Source of the DNA: Paenibacillus contaminans
GTDB taxonomy: Bacteria > Bacillota > Bacilli > Paenibacillales > NBRC-103111
Direction: 5' to 3'
DNA: 64,000 nt
Assembly (NCBI RefSeq): GCF_003285015.1
Contig: NZ_QMFB01000001.1
Location: forward strand, 868,001-932,000
The translations under genes and the position numbers were made by a program. This document shows positions 23,205 through 32,491 of the stretch, piece after piece. Numbering within the stretch: the first letter of the stretch is position 1; each line of letters begins with the position of its first letter. The notes under the pieces were generated by a model. It searched no databases, was not told the DNA's origin, and saw only the letters and a program-made list of their open reading frames with translations.

Positions 23205-25421
23205 ATGGAGCTTATTAAAGCGGATGTAACCGTCGTAGGCGGAGGTATTGCCGGGCTATGCGCTGCCATTGCTGCCGCACGTCATGGACTGCAAGTATCA
23301 CTTATTAATGATCGACCGGTTCTTGGGGGAAATGCCAGCAGCGAGGTCAGGGTTCATATCAACGGGTCGGCTTATCTCGGAAATAGTCCATCCTATTATG
23401 CGCGCGAGGGCGGGTTAGTTGAAGAACTCAAGATGAAGATTTTCCACTATAATCCGTTATATAACAAGAAGCTCATGCTATCGCTTTCGGATACGGTCTT
23501 GTTGGATATGGTCTATGATGAGCCTAACATTTCTCTATTTCTGAATACATGCGTGCATGAAACGGGCATGGAGAACGGCAGAATTAAATGGGTGGAAGGC
23601 CTTCAATTGGCTTCTGAAAGAAAATTTCGTTTTGAAAGCCGAACCTACATCGATTGCTCCGGAGACGGAGTTGTCGGATATCAGGCAGGTGCTCACTTCA
23701 GATGGGGGAGAGAAGCGAAGCATGAATACAAGGAAAACTTGGCTCCTGAAGTGGCGGACCATTACACAATGGGAGATACGATCCTGTTTCAAGCCCGTGA
23801 CGTAGGATACTCCGTTCCGTACAAGAGGCCTGGCTTTGCATATGATATTACGAAGTTAGCGTTTTTCGATAGTATCAGAAGAGGCTTGAACCATCGGGCT
23901 ATCCCAAGAAAAATCAACGGGCTTGGCGGATTGTGGTGGCTGGAATACGGCGGACATATGGATGTTATCAAAAACAATGAAGACATCGCATTGGAGCTGC
24001 GGAAATTGGTTTACGGGATTTGGGATTATATCAAAAATAGCGGCCAATTTGATGATGTTGACAATCTCATCTTGGATTATGTATGCCCGATTCCGGGAAA
24101 ACGGGAGTCGAGGCGGTTTATCGGGGAGCACATGTTGTCTCAGAACGATCTTACTGCAAAGCCGCATTTCGAGGATGCTGTATCCGTCGGGGGATGGTAT
24201 ATGGATTTACATGCTGCTAAGGGCATCTACGATGAGGGACCGGCTACAGCATGGAATTTCGTGCCTGGATTGTACAATATCCCTTTCCGCAGTTTATTTT
24301 CTCGAAATATTCCTAATCTCATGTTCGCCGGCCGCAATATAAGCGCTACCCATGTGGCTTTCGGATCGACAAGGGTAATGGCAACCTGCGGTTGTATGGG
24401 ACAGGCGGTTGGAACGGCTGCTTCGTTATGCTTGAAGTATGAGGTAGACCCTGCAGCCATAGTCGAAGCTCATATGGGGGAGCTGCAGGCGCTTCTGCTT
24501 CGAGACGGGCAAACGATTGTAGGGCTTCAAGAGGAATTGGATCCTTACTTCGCTGACGGATTAACGATTCGCGCCTCGTCTCAGCGCAGCTATGACAATC
24601 TTCATCCAACCGAAGCGATTCCCTTGGAGAAAGGGTTATGTTTGGTCTTGCCGATTCAGACATCCTTGGCTGAAAGCGTTCGGATCAAAATTAAGAATAG
24701 TTCCGAGCAATCGGAAACTCTGCATGTGAAGCTGTTTGGCGGGGAACGGAAGGAAAACTACATTCCCGATATCGAGTTGAAAGACTACCGCTTAGCTATT
24801 CCAGCCGGTCATGACGACTGGATTACGCTGGACTTGGGCTGCAAGAAACCGGCTGACGACAAAATTTACATCGTACTGGAAGGTACGGCGAGCCTTGCCG
24901 TATATGGCAATGAAGAGAAAATGACAGGAGCGGTCAGCTTCCATTATAGGCCGGAAGTGCCGTCCAAGCTGAAGAAACTCAATAAGAGCATTTGCTTCAA
25001 GGACCTGTCGCCATCCCAGAATATGTATAATCCCGAGAATGTCGTCAACGGCTTCTCCAGACCTTATGGTCTGCCGAACGGCTGGATTTCCGACCGTACG
25101 GAAGGACAGGAATGGTTGGAATTCTGTTTTGCAAGCCCCAAAAATGTAGGCGAAATCCATCTTGTTTTCAATTCGCAGTTGGATTTGGAGCATTTCGACG
25201 ATCCTATCGAGCTTCTCATCCGAGATTATGATATGACCTTGACCTTAGAAGACGGGACGGAGAAGGAAATCATAATCCGCGGAAATTATCTCACGTTGAA
25301 TAAACATATGGTGGATGCGAAAAGTGTAACCCGAATCCGGATTCATTCTATCGCAACTTACGGTTCGCCTTATCATGAAGTGTTTGCTGTAAAATTGTTT
25401 GCACCTAAAAACGATAAGTGA
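23205..25421 (+). CDS. FAD-dependent oxidoreductase with C-terminal discoidin-like domain (738 aa), locus 1
   Basis: The N-terminal ADVTVVGGGIAGLCAAIAAARHG is a GxGxxG FAD-binding site, followed by GGNASSEVRVHING. The domain pattern (SGDGVVGYQAGAHFRWGREA; NLMFAGRNISATHVAFGSTRVMATCGCMGQAVGTAA) is that of the FAD_oxidored family found beside polysaccharide-use genes. Residues about 600-735 (ENVVNGFSRPYGLPNGWISD) look like a discoidin/F5-8C carbohydrate-binding module. No signal peptide is visible. ATG 23205 has GGAGG eight bases upstream. It follows the MITE and precedes the SGNH hydrolase by 17 bases. The substrate is probably a sugar derivative; the reaction is unknown. Confidence 0.8.
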   Translation: MELIKADVTVVGGGIAGLCAAIAAARHGLQVSLINDRPVLGGNASSEVRVHINGSAYLGNSPSYYAREGGLVEELKMKIFHYNPLYNKKLMLSLSDTVLLDMVYDEPNISLFLNTCVHETGMENGRIKWVEGLQLASERKFRFESRTYIDCSGDGVVGYQAGAHFRWGREAKHEYKENLAPEVADHYTMGDTILFQARDVGYSVPYKRPGFAYDITKLAFFDSIRRGLNHRAIPRKINGLGGLWWLEYGGHMDVIKNNEDIALELRKLVYGIWDYIKNSGQFDDVDNLILDYVCPIPGKRESRRFIGEHMLSQNDLTAKPHFEDAVSVGGWYMDLHAAKGIYDEGPATAWNFVPGLYNIPFRSLFSRNIPNLMFAGRNISATHVAFGSTRVMATCGCMGQAVGTAASLCLKYEVDPAAIVEAHMGELQALLLRDGQTIVGLQEELDPYFADGLTIRASSQRSYDNLHPTEAIPLEKGLCLVLPIQTSLAESVRIKIKNSSEQSETLHVKLFGGERKENYIPDIELKDYRLAIPAGHDDWITLDLGCKKPADDKIYIVLEGTASLAVYGNEEKMTGAVSFHYRPEVPSKLKKLNKSICFKDLSPSQNMYNPENVVNGFSRPYGLPNGWISDRTEGQEWLEFCFASPKNVGEIHLVFNSQLDLEHFDDPIELLIRDYDMTLTLEDGTEKEIIIRGNYLTLNKHMVDAKSVTRIRIHSIATYGSPYHEVFAVKLFAPKNDK

Positions 25422-25438
25422 GGACAGGTGAAGTCGCG

Positions 25439-26647
25439 ATGAAGGAATTTTTCCCTCGAAGAGGGCTGCCTAATGTAATTCAAAAGTTGGAAAATGGGGA
25501 AACGGTGACAATCGTCTATTTTGGCGGCAGTAATACGCGTTCTGAAGGATACAGGGTCATGACGGCGGATTGGCTTCGCGGGCAATATCCCAAGGCGGAT
25601 ATCCGCTCTGTGAATGCCGGCATTTCTGGGACAGGATCGGATTTGGGCTGCGCCCGTTTGGAGACGGATGTGCTTCGTCATCAGCCTGATCTGGTGTTTG
25701 TTGAATTTGTCGGTAACGATGGCGGAGTTCCCGAGTCCAAGGCGCGGATCGAAGGAATTGTCCGTCAAATCCGCAAGCGGAGCCGGTTTACCGATATCCT
25801 GTTCGTTTATACGGTGAAGGAGCGGGATGTGGTCGGATTTCAGTCTGGGGAATACCAGAAGGGGGCTCTCATGCAAGAGGAAGTGGCCGATTATTACGGT
25901 ATTCCTTCGATTCATCTGGGCGTAGCGGTCTGTCAATTGGTGTCCGAGGGAAAGCTCATTTTTACCTCAGGGGCAGACCAGTCCATTCCCGGAGCCGTTG
26001 TTTTTACGCATGATTCGATCCATCCGACAATTCCCGAAGGACACCGGATTTACACGGATACGATCACCCGGTCATTTGAGAAAATTAGAGAACTTCGAGA
26101 TCACTTGGGAAGGGTGGAACATAACTTGCCTCAGGCCCCTTTGGTCCCGGACAATCCTTGGGAGTACGCAGCTATGCTGCCACTGGATGACCATGCCAGT
26201 TTTTCGGCAGGATGGTCTTACAGGACCCCCGATGATTTCGCTTTGGTACGCGAGTATAATTGGTTGTTCCCCGGCTTATGGCGAGCAGTCGATCCCGGAG
26301 AGGCTATCACGGTCCAGTTCGAAGGCACTCACATCGGGTTGTTCGATATCGGGGGGCCGGATTCCGGCAGACTGAAGGTGACGGTGGATGGCGGGGAACC
26401 CTTCCTTGTCGATCGATTCACACCACATAACGATCATAATCGGAATCAGTATGTGTTCTTGCCGGAGCTCCCGAATGGGAGGCATACGGTTCGCTTCGAA
26501 GTCGATGCCGAGAAGACAGACAAAGCGGCCGTGTTTGAGGCATGCGGCAATGAACGAAGCAGGGAGCATGTTCAGCAGCATCCGGATTGGTACGATCAAA
26601 CGGTGATCCAGCTTGGGAAGTTGTTATTGGTGCAGCCGCCATTATAA
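25439..26647 (+). CDS. SGNH/GDSL-type hydrolase (402 aa), locus 1
   Basis: The SGNH blocks are present. FGGSNT contains the nucleophilic serine region, RSVNAGISGTGSDLGCARLETDVL the glycine block, FVEFVGNDGG the Asn block, and THDSIHPTIPEG the Asp-x-x-His pair. The C-terminal 140 residues look like a beta-rich carbohydrate-binding-like domain. Family members are esterases, many deacetylating plant polysaccharides such as pectin. No signal peptide is seen, suggesting it acts on imported oligomers. It follows the FAD oxidoreductase by 17 bases and ends in a terminator. ATG 25439 is chosen over GTG 25418, which overlaps the previous stop. Confidence 0.82.
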   Translation: MKEFFPRRGLPNVIQKLENGETVTIVYFGGSNTRSEGYRVMTADWLRGQYPKADIRSVNAGISGTGSDLGCARLETDVLRHQPDLVFVEFVGNDGGVPESKARIEGIVRQIRKRSRFTDILFVYTVKERDVVGFQSGEYQKGALMQEEVADYYGIPSIHLGVAVCQLVSEGKLIFTSGADQSIPGAVVFTHDSIHPTIPEGHRIYTDTITRSFEKIRELRDHLGRVEHNLPQAPLVPDNPWEYAAMLPLDDHASFSAGWSYRTPDDFALVREYNWLFPGLWRAVDPGEAITVQFEGTHIGLFDIGGPDSGRLKVTVDGGEPFLVDRFTPHNDHNRNQYVFLPELPNGRHTVRFEVDAEKTDKAAVFEACGNERSREHVQQHPDWYDQTVIQLGKLLLVQPPL

Positions 26648-26673
26648 TCGATAAAATCGGTTTGGAAGACCTT

Positions 26674-26722
26674 CATCGTATCTGACTGCAGTTTAGGGTC
26701 AGATATGATGCAGGTTTTTTTT
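26674..26722 (+). terminator. Terminator of carbohydrate locus 1
   Basis: CATCGTATCTGAC (26674-26686) pairs with GTCAGATATGATG (26698-26710) with one mismatch, followed by a run of eight T. Confidence 0.85.
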
Positions 26723-26940
26723 ACATAAAATAAAGATTTAGACTGGCAGGAGACGTGAAAGGCCATGTATGCAAAGTGTCGGATTTTGATAAGAGCGAGT
26801 TGGTTTTGTTACAATAAGCCTTGACGTCCGGCCATTTACCGCAGTGATAATAGTGGTGGAGAGGGAGCCGTTTGCAAGGGAAATCCATTATTTGATCATT
26901 TAATAATAGAATTGTAAATGATAGAGAGCAGGTGCGAAAT

Positions 26941-27753
26941 ATGACTGATGTGGAGCGATTAGCGGAGAAATTCGCTTATGAATCGTATGATATTGACAGT
27001 GTTTGCCGACTGGTCATTCAGCCGAAAAGTGTACTGGATGAATTCCGAACAGTTAAGTACGGCTTTCTTTTTATCATTCGCGGGTCTGTCAGAATAGGGG
27101 TAAACGGCACGATCTACGAATTGCTCCCGGGATTAGTATTCCATGCGGCTCCGGGTATGCAAATGGAAGCGAGAGTCACAAGTGAAACCGAGCTGGAGTA
27201 TTACTCCGTTTTTTATAGTTTGGATAAGAGATGTGCTGAAGACAACAATCATGAATGCAACTCGCATTTCAAGCTTGAACCCGAAGCCGTTCCAAAAGTT
27301 TTAGAATTGCTGGGTATGCTTCATCAGAATGCGCATACGCCCGAAGGGATCGGGAAGCTTCGGGTGAAGGAATTATTTTTGAGCATCATGTATCAAGTGT
27401 TGGCAGGCCACAAAAATCGAGAGAGAAACAATTCGCCGAATATTGAAGTGATCGAAGAGGCTATCGCATATATCAAAAGGAATTACATGAACCCGTTGAC
27501 TCTTGAAGAGTTAGCGCTGACGCATACGATGAATCCCAAAAGCTTCTCCTACTATTTTTACAAATACACAGGCTTTCGTCCAATCGACTTCGTTATCCAA
27601 TATCGGATGGAAAGAGCGTGCGAATTGCTGAAGATCGGAAAATACCCAATCCGCGATATCGCTGTCAGTGTCGGTTATCCCAATCCCTTGTATTTCAGCA
27701 GAGCGTTTAAAAAGAAATTCGGCGCGTCACCTTCCGTTTACGCCGATAAATGA
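26941..27753 (+). CDS. AraC family regulator with cupin-like N-terminus (270 aa)
   Basis: The C-terminal 100 residues form the AraC double helix-turn-helix (EAIAYIKRNYMNPLTLEELALTHTMNPKSFSYYFYKYTGF and IRDIAVSVGYPNPLYFSRAFKKKFGASPSVY). The N-terminal 150 residues (VKYGFLFIIRGSVRIGVNGTIYELLPGLVFHAAPG) look like the AraC_binding cupin barrel that senses a small ligand. In this the gene resembles iron-siderophore or sugar regulators. It lies between carbohydrate locus 1 and the Fur-controlled block, with a terminator before it, so its target could be either. ATG 26941 (AGCAGG upstream) is preferred to GTG 26932. Confidence 0.85.
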   Translation: MTDVERLAEKFAYESYDIDSVCRLVIQPKSVLDEFRTVKYGFLFIIRGSVRIGVNGTIYELLPGLVFHAAPGMQMEARVTSETELEYYSVFYSLDKRCAEDNNHECNSHFKLEPEAVPKVLELLGMLHQNAHTPEGIGKLRVKELFLSIMYQVLAGHKNRERNNSPNIEVIEEAIAYIKRNYMNPLTLEELALTHTMNPKSFSYYFYKYTGFRPIDFVIQYRMERACELLKIGKYPIRDIAVSVGYPNPLYFSRAFKKKFGASPSVYADK

Positions 27754-27878
27754 AATATGCATCATCGTTGAAAGCATAACGGCGCAATGTAGAAAACGGA
27801 GACGGATTTGATAATTGTGCATGTTACATTCGTTATTTATGTATTTGCATGGAAAGGAGTCTCTGCTAAACTACTTAC

Positions 27879-27893
27879 TGAGAATGATTATCG
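27879..27893 (+). promoter_or_regulatory. Fur box upstream of the LLM oxygenase gene
   Basis: TGAGAAT-G-ATTATCG fits the 7-1-7 Fur pattern at 12 of 14 arm positions. A second overlapping ATTATC half-site lies close by, near 27896-27915. Confidence 0.7.
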
Positions 27894-28005
27894 TTATTAT
27901 CGGAATTGATAATGAACATTTGTCGTTCTTCATGAATATGCATCCGATTGGCGGTTTCTAAGAGGGTGACTATATTATCGTACAGGAAAGGAAGGTAGCG
28001 ACAAG

Positions 28006-29310
28006 TTGAAAGCAAATAGACAATTATGTATTGGATTTTCATTATCGGCGACATGGGTGAAGGGACATGGCTGGCGGCGTACTGACAGCGGCGTAGAGAA
28101 GCTGGATTCGATCGATTATTACATCGATTTGGCCAAGCTGGCGGAGAAAGCAAAGCTCGATTTTCTGTTCAGGGCGGATTATCTTTACATTAGTCCGCAA
28201 ATGCTGGGCGATTCCGCAAATTACGGCAGTCCTGATCCAACGCTCATGTTTGCTGCGATTGCTCGCGAGACAGAGCAGATCGGATTGGTAACGACGGTTT
28301 CCACTACCTTTAATCCGCCGTATGTGGTTGCGAGGCAGCTTCAGTCCTTGCACTGGCTTAGCAACGGTCGTGCCGGCTGGAACATTGTAACTTCGATTGA
28401 AGGAGCGGAAAATTTCGGCGATTTGCCTATGCCTTCTCCACAGGTGAGGTATACGAAAGCTAGAGAGTTTACGAATGTGGTGCGAGAGCTATGGGCAAGC
28501 TTCCCGCGCGAAGCAATCCTGGTTGACCGCGAGACGGGCAAATTTACGGATCAGGAGCAAGTTTCCTCGATCAATCACTCAGGCGAGTTTTTCACCGTCA
28601 AGGGCCCGCTCACAATGCCGGCTCATCAATCGGGTACAATTCCTTTATTTCAAGCAGGCGCATCGGATATTGGACGAGATTTTGCCTCATCGGTAGCGGA
28701 TGCCATTTTTGCAGCGATGCCGGATCTTGAGTCGGGGGTGGAGCTTCGTCACGATCTGAGAAGAAGGACTGAGGAGCATGGCCGCCATCCGGACTCGATC
28801 AAGGTATTGCCGGGGCTCTACTTTTTCCTGGCCGACAATCGCGAGGAAGCGCAGGCATTATTCGATGCGACGAACGCGCACTTCAGTACCGAGCGCAGAC
28901 TGGCCTCGCTGAAATCGGTGCTTGGCCTTGATTTAAGCGATTTGGATCTGAAGGATCGAGTGACTGCCGACATGCTTCCCGATCCGAATCAGCCGGTCCG
29001 CAGCCGAACGCATGCCGAGCTGCTGCGCAGATATATTATCAACCGTCAGCCTACGGTAGCAGAGGTTTTGGCAAGGCCGGAGGTTGTCGGATCGGCACAC
29101 TGGGTTTCGGTAGGAACGGTCGAGGATGTGTTGAACGATATCATACAGCGATTCGAAGCGGGTGCGATTGACGGATTTATTGCATTGCCGGGCGGCTCGG
29201 AAAAGTCGATGGAGCTGTTTTTCGAGAAGCTGATGCCGCAGCTTGTGGAACGCGGATTGTTCAGAAGCGAATATGCAGGCTCGACTTTGAAGGAGCATTT
29301 ACGTATATAG
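28006..29310 (+). CDS. LLM-class flavin-dependent monooxygenase, NtaA/SnaA/DszA type (434 aa)
   Basis: The protein is a TIM-barrel flavin monooxygenase of the bacterial-luciferase superfamily. The string STTFNPPYVVARQLQSLHWL continuing into SNGRAGWNIVTS is the signature of the NtaA/SnaA/DszA branch. That branch uses reduced FMN to oxidise chelators such as nitrilotriacetate or sulfur/nitrogen heterocycles. TTG 28006 is the best start (AGGAAGG ten bases upstream, no in-frame ATG nearby). A Fur-like box lies upstream, and the next gene 90 bases downstream encodes an iron-chelate-binding lipoprotein. A role in releasing iron from, or degrading, an imported iron chelate is inferred. The substrate is not shown. 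Confidence 0.8.
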   Translation: MKANRQLCIGFSLSATWVKGHGWRRTDSGVEKLDSIDYYIDLAKLAEKAKLDFLFRADYLYISPQMLGDSANYGSPDPTLMFAAIARETEQIGLVTTVSTTFNPPYVVARQLQSLHWLSNGRAGWNIVTSIEGAENFGDLPMPSPQVRYTKAREFTNVVRELWASFPREAILVDRETGKFTDQEQVSSINHSGEFFTVKGPLTMPAHQSGTIPLFQAGASDIGRDFASSVADAIFAAMPDLESGVELRHDLRRRTEEHGRHPDSIKVLPGLYFFLADNREEAQALFDATNAHFSTERRLASLKSVLGLDLSDLDLKDRVTADMLPDPNQPVRSRTHAELLRRYIINRQPTVAEVLARPEVVGSAHWVSVGTVEDVLNDIIQRFEAGAIDGFIALPGGSEKSMELFFEKLMPQLVERGLFRSEYAGSTLKEHLRI

Positions 29311-29400
29311 CGTTCTTCCATTCGTTTCATAAGCGAACTCGGATGAATGAACGCAGGATGATGTACCATTTGTATGTAAGACTATGTTGGAGGAAGCAAA

Positions 29401-30402
29401 ATGAAAAAATGGATTTGCTTAATTGCTGCGCTTATCATCCTGATAGGAGCGTTGGCCGGATGTACCGGAACGCCTGCAGAGGAAAACCCCTCCACAAACG
29501 CCGCCAATGGGCAAAAAAGCGAGCAGCCAACCGGTTCGAGCACGCCTGAAGCCGGCATTTCCGAGAAGGGCGCATGGCCGAGAACGATTACGGACGCTAC
29601 CGGTAACAAAGTCGAGCTTAAGGAACGGCCTGAGCGTATAGCGGTGCTCCATCCCTTGTATTTGGATTACTTTTTCGCTTTGGAAAAGCCTCCGATTGCC
29701 TCGGGCAACGCAGCAAATGCGATGAAGGAATTCGCTACTTTACAGCCTTATAGAGGAAAGGCCGAGATAGCAGATTTGGGCAGCGGCAGAGATTTGAATA
29801 TGGAAGCGATTATCGCCTCCAAACCGGATGTGATTGTAACCTTTAAAGGTCATGTTGACGCGCAGTATGAGGAGTTAAGCAAAATCGCTCCTGTCATCCA
29901 AATCGACTATAGCGACAAATGGGAAAATGCAACGATGATTTGCGCCCAGATTATCGGCAAAGAGGAATTGGCGGAGCGGCTTATCAAGGAAACCAAGGGT
30001 ATGATCGAGAAAACGAAAGCGCAAATGGGCGATCTAAAAAATAAAAGCTTTGCCTTACTGAGGGTTGACAGCAAGTCCAATTTTACCGCTCAGGGGACGG
30101 CAAACACGACGTACTATAATGATACTACGGGTTTTGGTCTGATGAAGCCGAATGGATATCCGAAAGACGGAGCCGTATTATCCCTGGAAGCTTTGGCGGA
30201 AATGAATCCGGATTATATCATTATCCAGCATGCTCTGGATATTGCAAAGTCAGCGGTCAAGGAAAAGGAAGCTCTTGCCGTGTGGCAATCTCTAAACGCC
30301 GTGAAAAACAATCATGTTTTATTTTTTGATAATTCTCTGAATACAGGCAGCGTTCTGGCAATCCGCTTGGCCGCCGACAATTTTATGAAATTGCCAAAGT
30401 GA
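29401..30402 (+). CDS. Iron-siderophore ABC substrate-binding lipoprotein (333 aa)
   Basis: The signal MKKWICLIAALIILIGAL is followed by lipobox LAGC, then a Pro/Ser/Thr-rich linker and a cluster B (FecB/FhuD-type) binding domain. TITDATGNKVELKERPERIAVLHP opens it, then NMEAIIASKPDVIVTFKGH and ALAEMNPDYIIIQH. These proteins capture ferric siderophores at the cell surface. GGAGGAAG precedes the ATG. It probably shares the Fur-controlled transcript of the LLM monooxygenase. No permease or ATPase gene is nearby, so it must work with a transporter encoded elsewhere. The ligand is unknown. Confidence 0.88.
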   Translation: MKKWICLIAALIILIGALAGCTGTPAEENPSTNAANGQKSEQPTGSSTPEAGISEKGAWPRTITDATGNKVELKERPERIAVLHPLYLDYFFALEKPPIASGNAANAMKEFATLQPYRGKAEIADLGSGRDLNMEAIIASKPDVIVTFKGHVDAQYEELSKIAPVIQIDYSDKWENATMICAQIIGKEELAERLIKETKGMIEKTKAQMGDLKNKSFALLRVDSKSNFTAQGTANTTYYNDTTGFGLMKPNGYPKDGAVLSLEALAEMNPDYIIIQHALDIAKSAVKEKEALAVWQSLNAVKNNHVLFFDNSLNTGSVLAIRLAADNFMKLPK

Positions 30403-30466
30403 TAAGGCCTAGGCTGCTCTTTAAATGATAGACAAGTTGGTCCGGCTGTCCCGAAGCTGCTGTCGG

Positions 30467-30534
30467 GTGACAAGAACATAGCAGGTCAATCGAATAGACC
30501 AAAAGGGCTGCCGAGACTGGCAGCCTTTTGGTGT
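30467..30534 (+). promoter_or_regulatory. GTGACAAGAAC motif followed by terminator hairpin (copy 2)
   Basis: GTGACAAGAAC lies at 30467-30477, directly after a small hairpin (CCCGA with TCGGG). The terminator stem CCAAAAGGGCTGCC / GGCAGCCTTTTGG (30499-30512 with 30519-30531, one bulged G) follows 21 bases later. It ends the siderophore-binding protein transcript or forms a leader for the next unit. Confidence 0.55.
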
Positions 30535-30591
30535 TATACCATGTAGGCTGCTGCAGGGTATTCAAGCGACCGCATCATTTAAAAGAATCAA

Positions 30592-30620
30592 TTGATAACG
30601 ATTATCAATCGCGTTATAAT
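30592..30620 (+). promoter_or_regulatory. Fur-box-containing promoter of the AraC/binding-protein fusion gene
   Basis: TTGATA (30592-30597), a 17-nt spacer and TATAAT (30615-30620) form a promoter. TGATAAC-G-ATTATCA (30593-30607) covers its -35 box and is a near-perfect 7-1-7 Fur site. Confidence 0.8.
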
Positions 30621-30781
30621 CTTTAGAGAAATTAACGATGTCGGCCATCCATGAAACCCGCGGAGAGACGGGTGGCAGGAATGCTATTAAAATCCCGCGT
30701 TCCAGTCTCTGTTACGAATACTCGAGTTAACGATGAAGATCAGTAACATAGTAAGAACATCGGAAAAGAGGATGCGAAAAT

Positions 30782-32386
30782 ATGACCCGACTTCAAGAAA
30801 ACGGGGACGCTCCGGTCGGAGGGCAATTGTTGGGGACCACTTGGTTCGGATTAATGGACGTCTTTCGGGATGTGCACAATGCAGCCTACCGTTTGATCTA
30901 TGAGGCCACTCCGGGTTATGTGCTCCTTGCATCGGCCAGGCCGCTCGGCAGCATCGTCATTGACGGCGTCCCATATCCGTTTGCGCCGTATACAGTGCGG
31001 TTCGCATTGCCAGGCCAGCGGGTGGAGGCGGTTTACGAATCGACAGGGGGCCAGCCGCTCTATCGATTTCATTTTGACATTATCTCTTCTGATGGAAGCG
31101 GAGTACCGGCAGAGCAGCTGCTCATGGAGAACGAAAGGTCGGTTGCTTCCGCTTCCGTGCAATCGCTATGCGAGAAGATTGCCGATTATTGGCGAACCGG
31201 CGACGAGGCAGACCGCTTTGCCAGCCAAGCCGGGTTCCAGGAATTGCTGCACTTGCTGTTCAAGAAGCAAGGCCGCAGCGAAGATGTGCTGGAGAAAGCG
31301 TTCGAATATATGAAGCTTCGATATCGGGAAATTGTCACAGTCGAGATCCTGGCCGAGGAGGCGGGCATGAGCAGATATTATTTCATGCGATCGTTTAAAG
31401 AGAGATTCGGCCAAAGTGCTATGGACTGTCTCGCGGAGCTCCGCACGAATGAGGCTAAGCGGCTGCTGGAGGCCGGCGGGTCCGTACGCGACGCCGCTTA
31501 CGCAGTCGGTTACAAGGATCCGCTTTACTTCAGCAGCCAGTTCAAGAAGCAGGTCGGGTTTCCTCCGCGAATCTATGTCGCAAACCGGAAGTGCAGAACG
31601 GCTGCGTACAGCTGGCCCAACATCGGCCACTTGCTTTCTCTGCAGATCATTCCTTACGCCGCTCCGATCGACCAGCCCTGGTCGGACGATTATCGCCGAA
31701 AGTACCGCTTCGATGTCAAAGTGCCGCTGAGCCATGACTATGACTTTAATCGGAAGGCGCTGCAACGGGCACGCCCGGACCGAATCGTCGCCCTGAGCGA
31801 GATGATTCCCGAGGAAGAAAAGGAGAAGCTGCGGGGGATTGCGCCTGTCCTGTTCCTGAATTGGCATCGGGAAGACTGGCGGTCTCATCTGCTGCAGACG
31901 GCCCGGTTTCTAGACAGGGAGAAGGAAGGGGAGCAGTGGCTCGCGCGTTACGACAGCAAAGCTGAAGCGATGCGCCATAACGTTCCCGCATCGTTTTGCC
32001 ATGGAGGATTGCTCATTCTCAATATTTCGCCGCTCGGGATCCAGATCTGGGGTAAACGGGCAGGAACGGTGCTGTACGACGACTTGGGAGTCCGATGCGC
32101 ACGAGGTGTCGAACGGATCGAATATACGGAATTCGCGAAGGTCGAGCGGTTGGCGGCGATCGACGCAGACGCGCTGATGGTCAGCGTTATGCGGGAACGG
32201 CAATCTCTTGCAGAATGGGAGCGGCTGCAGCAGTCGGAGTGCTGGAAGGGTTTGAAGGCCGTTAGGAACCGGAACGTCTATTTGATGTCCGGTGATTCTT
32301 GGCACCGGGAACCGATCCTGGAGTATACGGCTAACCGGCACGAGCTTTTGCTGCAAGAACTTGACTTGTTATTTCGTGCTCAGTAA
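30782..32386 (+). CDS. AraC regulator fused to a siderophore-binding-protein domain, Btr-like (534 aa)
   Basis: The N-terminal part (about residues 1-165) is a cupin-like sensor region. Residues about 170-270 form an AraC double helix-turn-helix (YREIVTVEILAEEAGMSRYYFMRSFKERFGQ; RDAAYAVGYKDPLYFSSQFKKQVGFPP). Residues 280-534 resemble a cytoplasmic FecB/FeuA-type binding domain (DFNRKALQRARPDRIVALSEM). This architecture is that of B. subtilis Btr, which binds iron-bacillibactin and activates its uptake genes. The upstream Fur box and two flanking siderophore-binding lipoproteins fit a local activator of ferric-siderophore uptake. No signal peptide is present, as needed for a DNA-binding protein. 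Confidence 0.85.
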   Translation: MTRLQENGDAPVGGQLLGTTWFGLMDVFRDVHNAAYRLIYEATPGYVLLASARPLGSIVIDGVPYPFAPYTVRFALPGQRVEAVYESTGGQPLYRFHFDIISSDGSGVPAEQLLMENERSVASASVQSLCEKIADYWRTGDEADRFASQAGFQELLHLLFKKQGRSEDVLEKAFEYMKLRYREIVTVEILAEEAGMSRYYFMRSFKERFGQSAMDCLAELRTNEAKRLLEAGGSVRDAAYAVGYKDPLYFSSQFKKQVGFPPRIYVANRKCRTAAYSWPNIGHLLSLQIIPYAAPIDQPWSDDYRRKYRFDVKVPLSHDYDFNRKALQRARPDRIVALSEMIPEEEKEKLRGIAPVLFLNWHREDWRSHLLQTARFLDREKEGEQWLARYDSKAEAMRHNVPASFCHGGLLILNISPLGIQIWGKRAGTVLYDDLGVRCARGVERIEYTEFAKVERLAAIDADALMVSVMRERQSLAEWERLQQSECWKGLKAVRNRNVYLMSGDSWHREPILEYTANRHELLLQELDLLFRAQ

Positions 32387-32436
32387 CAGGGATAAAGTCA
32401 GCACCTTTTCCTATTCCCACAGAAGAGGATCATCAT

Positions 32437-32464
32437 TATAATCAGGTTACGAGAATGATTCTCA
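32437..32464 (+). promoter_or_regulatory. Fur box and -10 region before the second siderophore-binding lipoprotein
   Basis: TATAAT lies at 32437-32442. CGAGAAT-G-ATTCTCA (32450-32464) is a 7-1-7 Fur-like site near the expected start point, 27 bases before the gene. Confidence 0.65.
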
Positions 32465-32491
32465 ATATCGATAATATTTGGAGGGAATACT

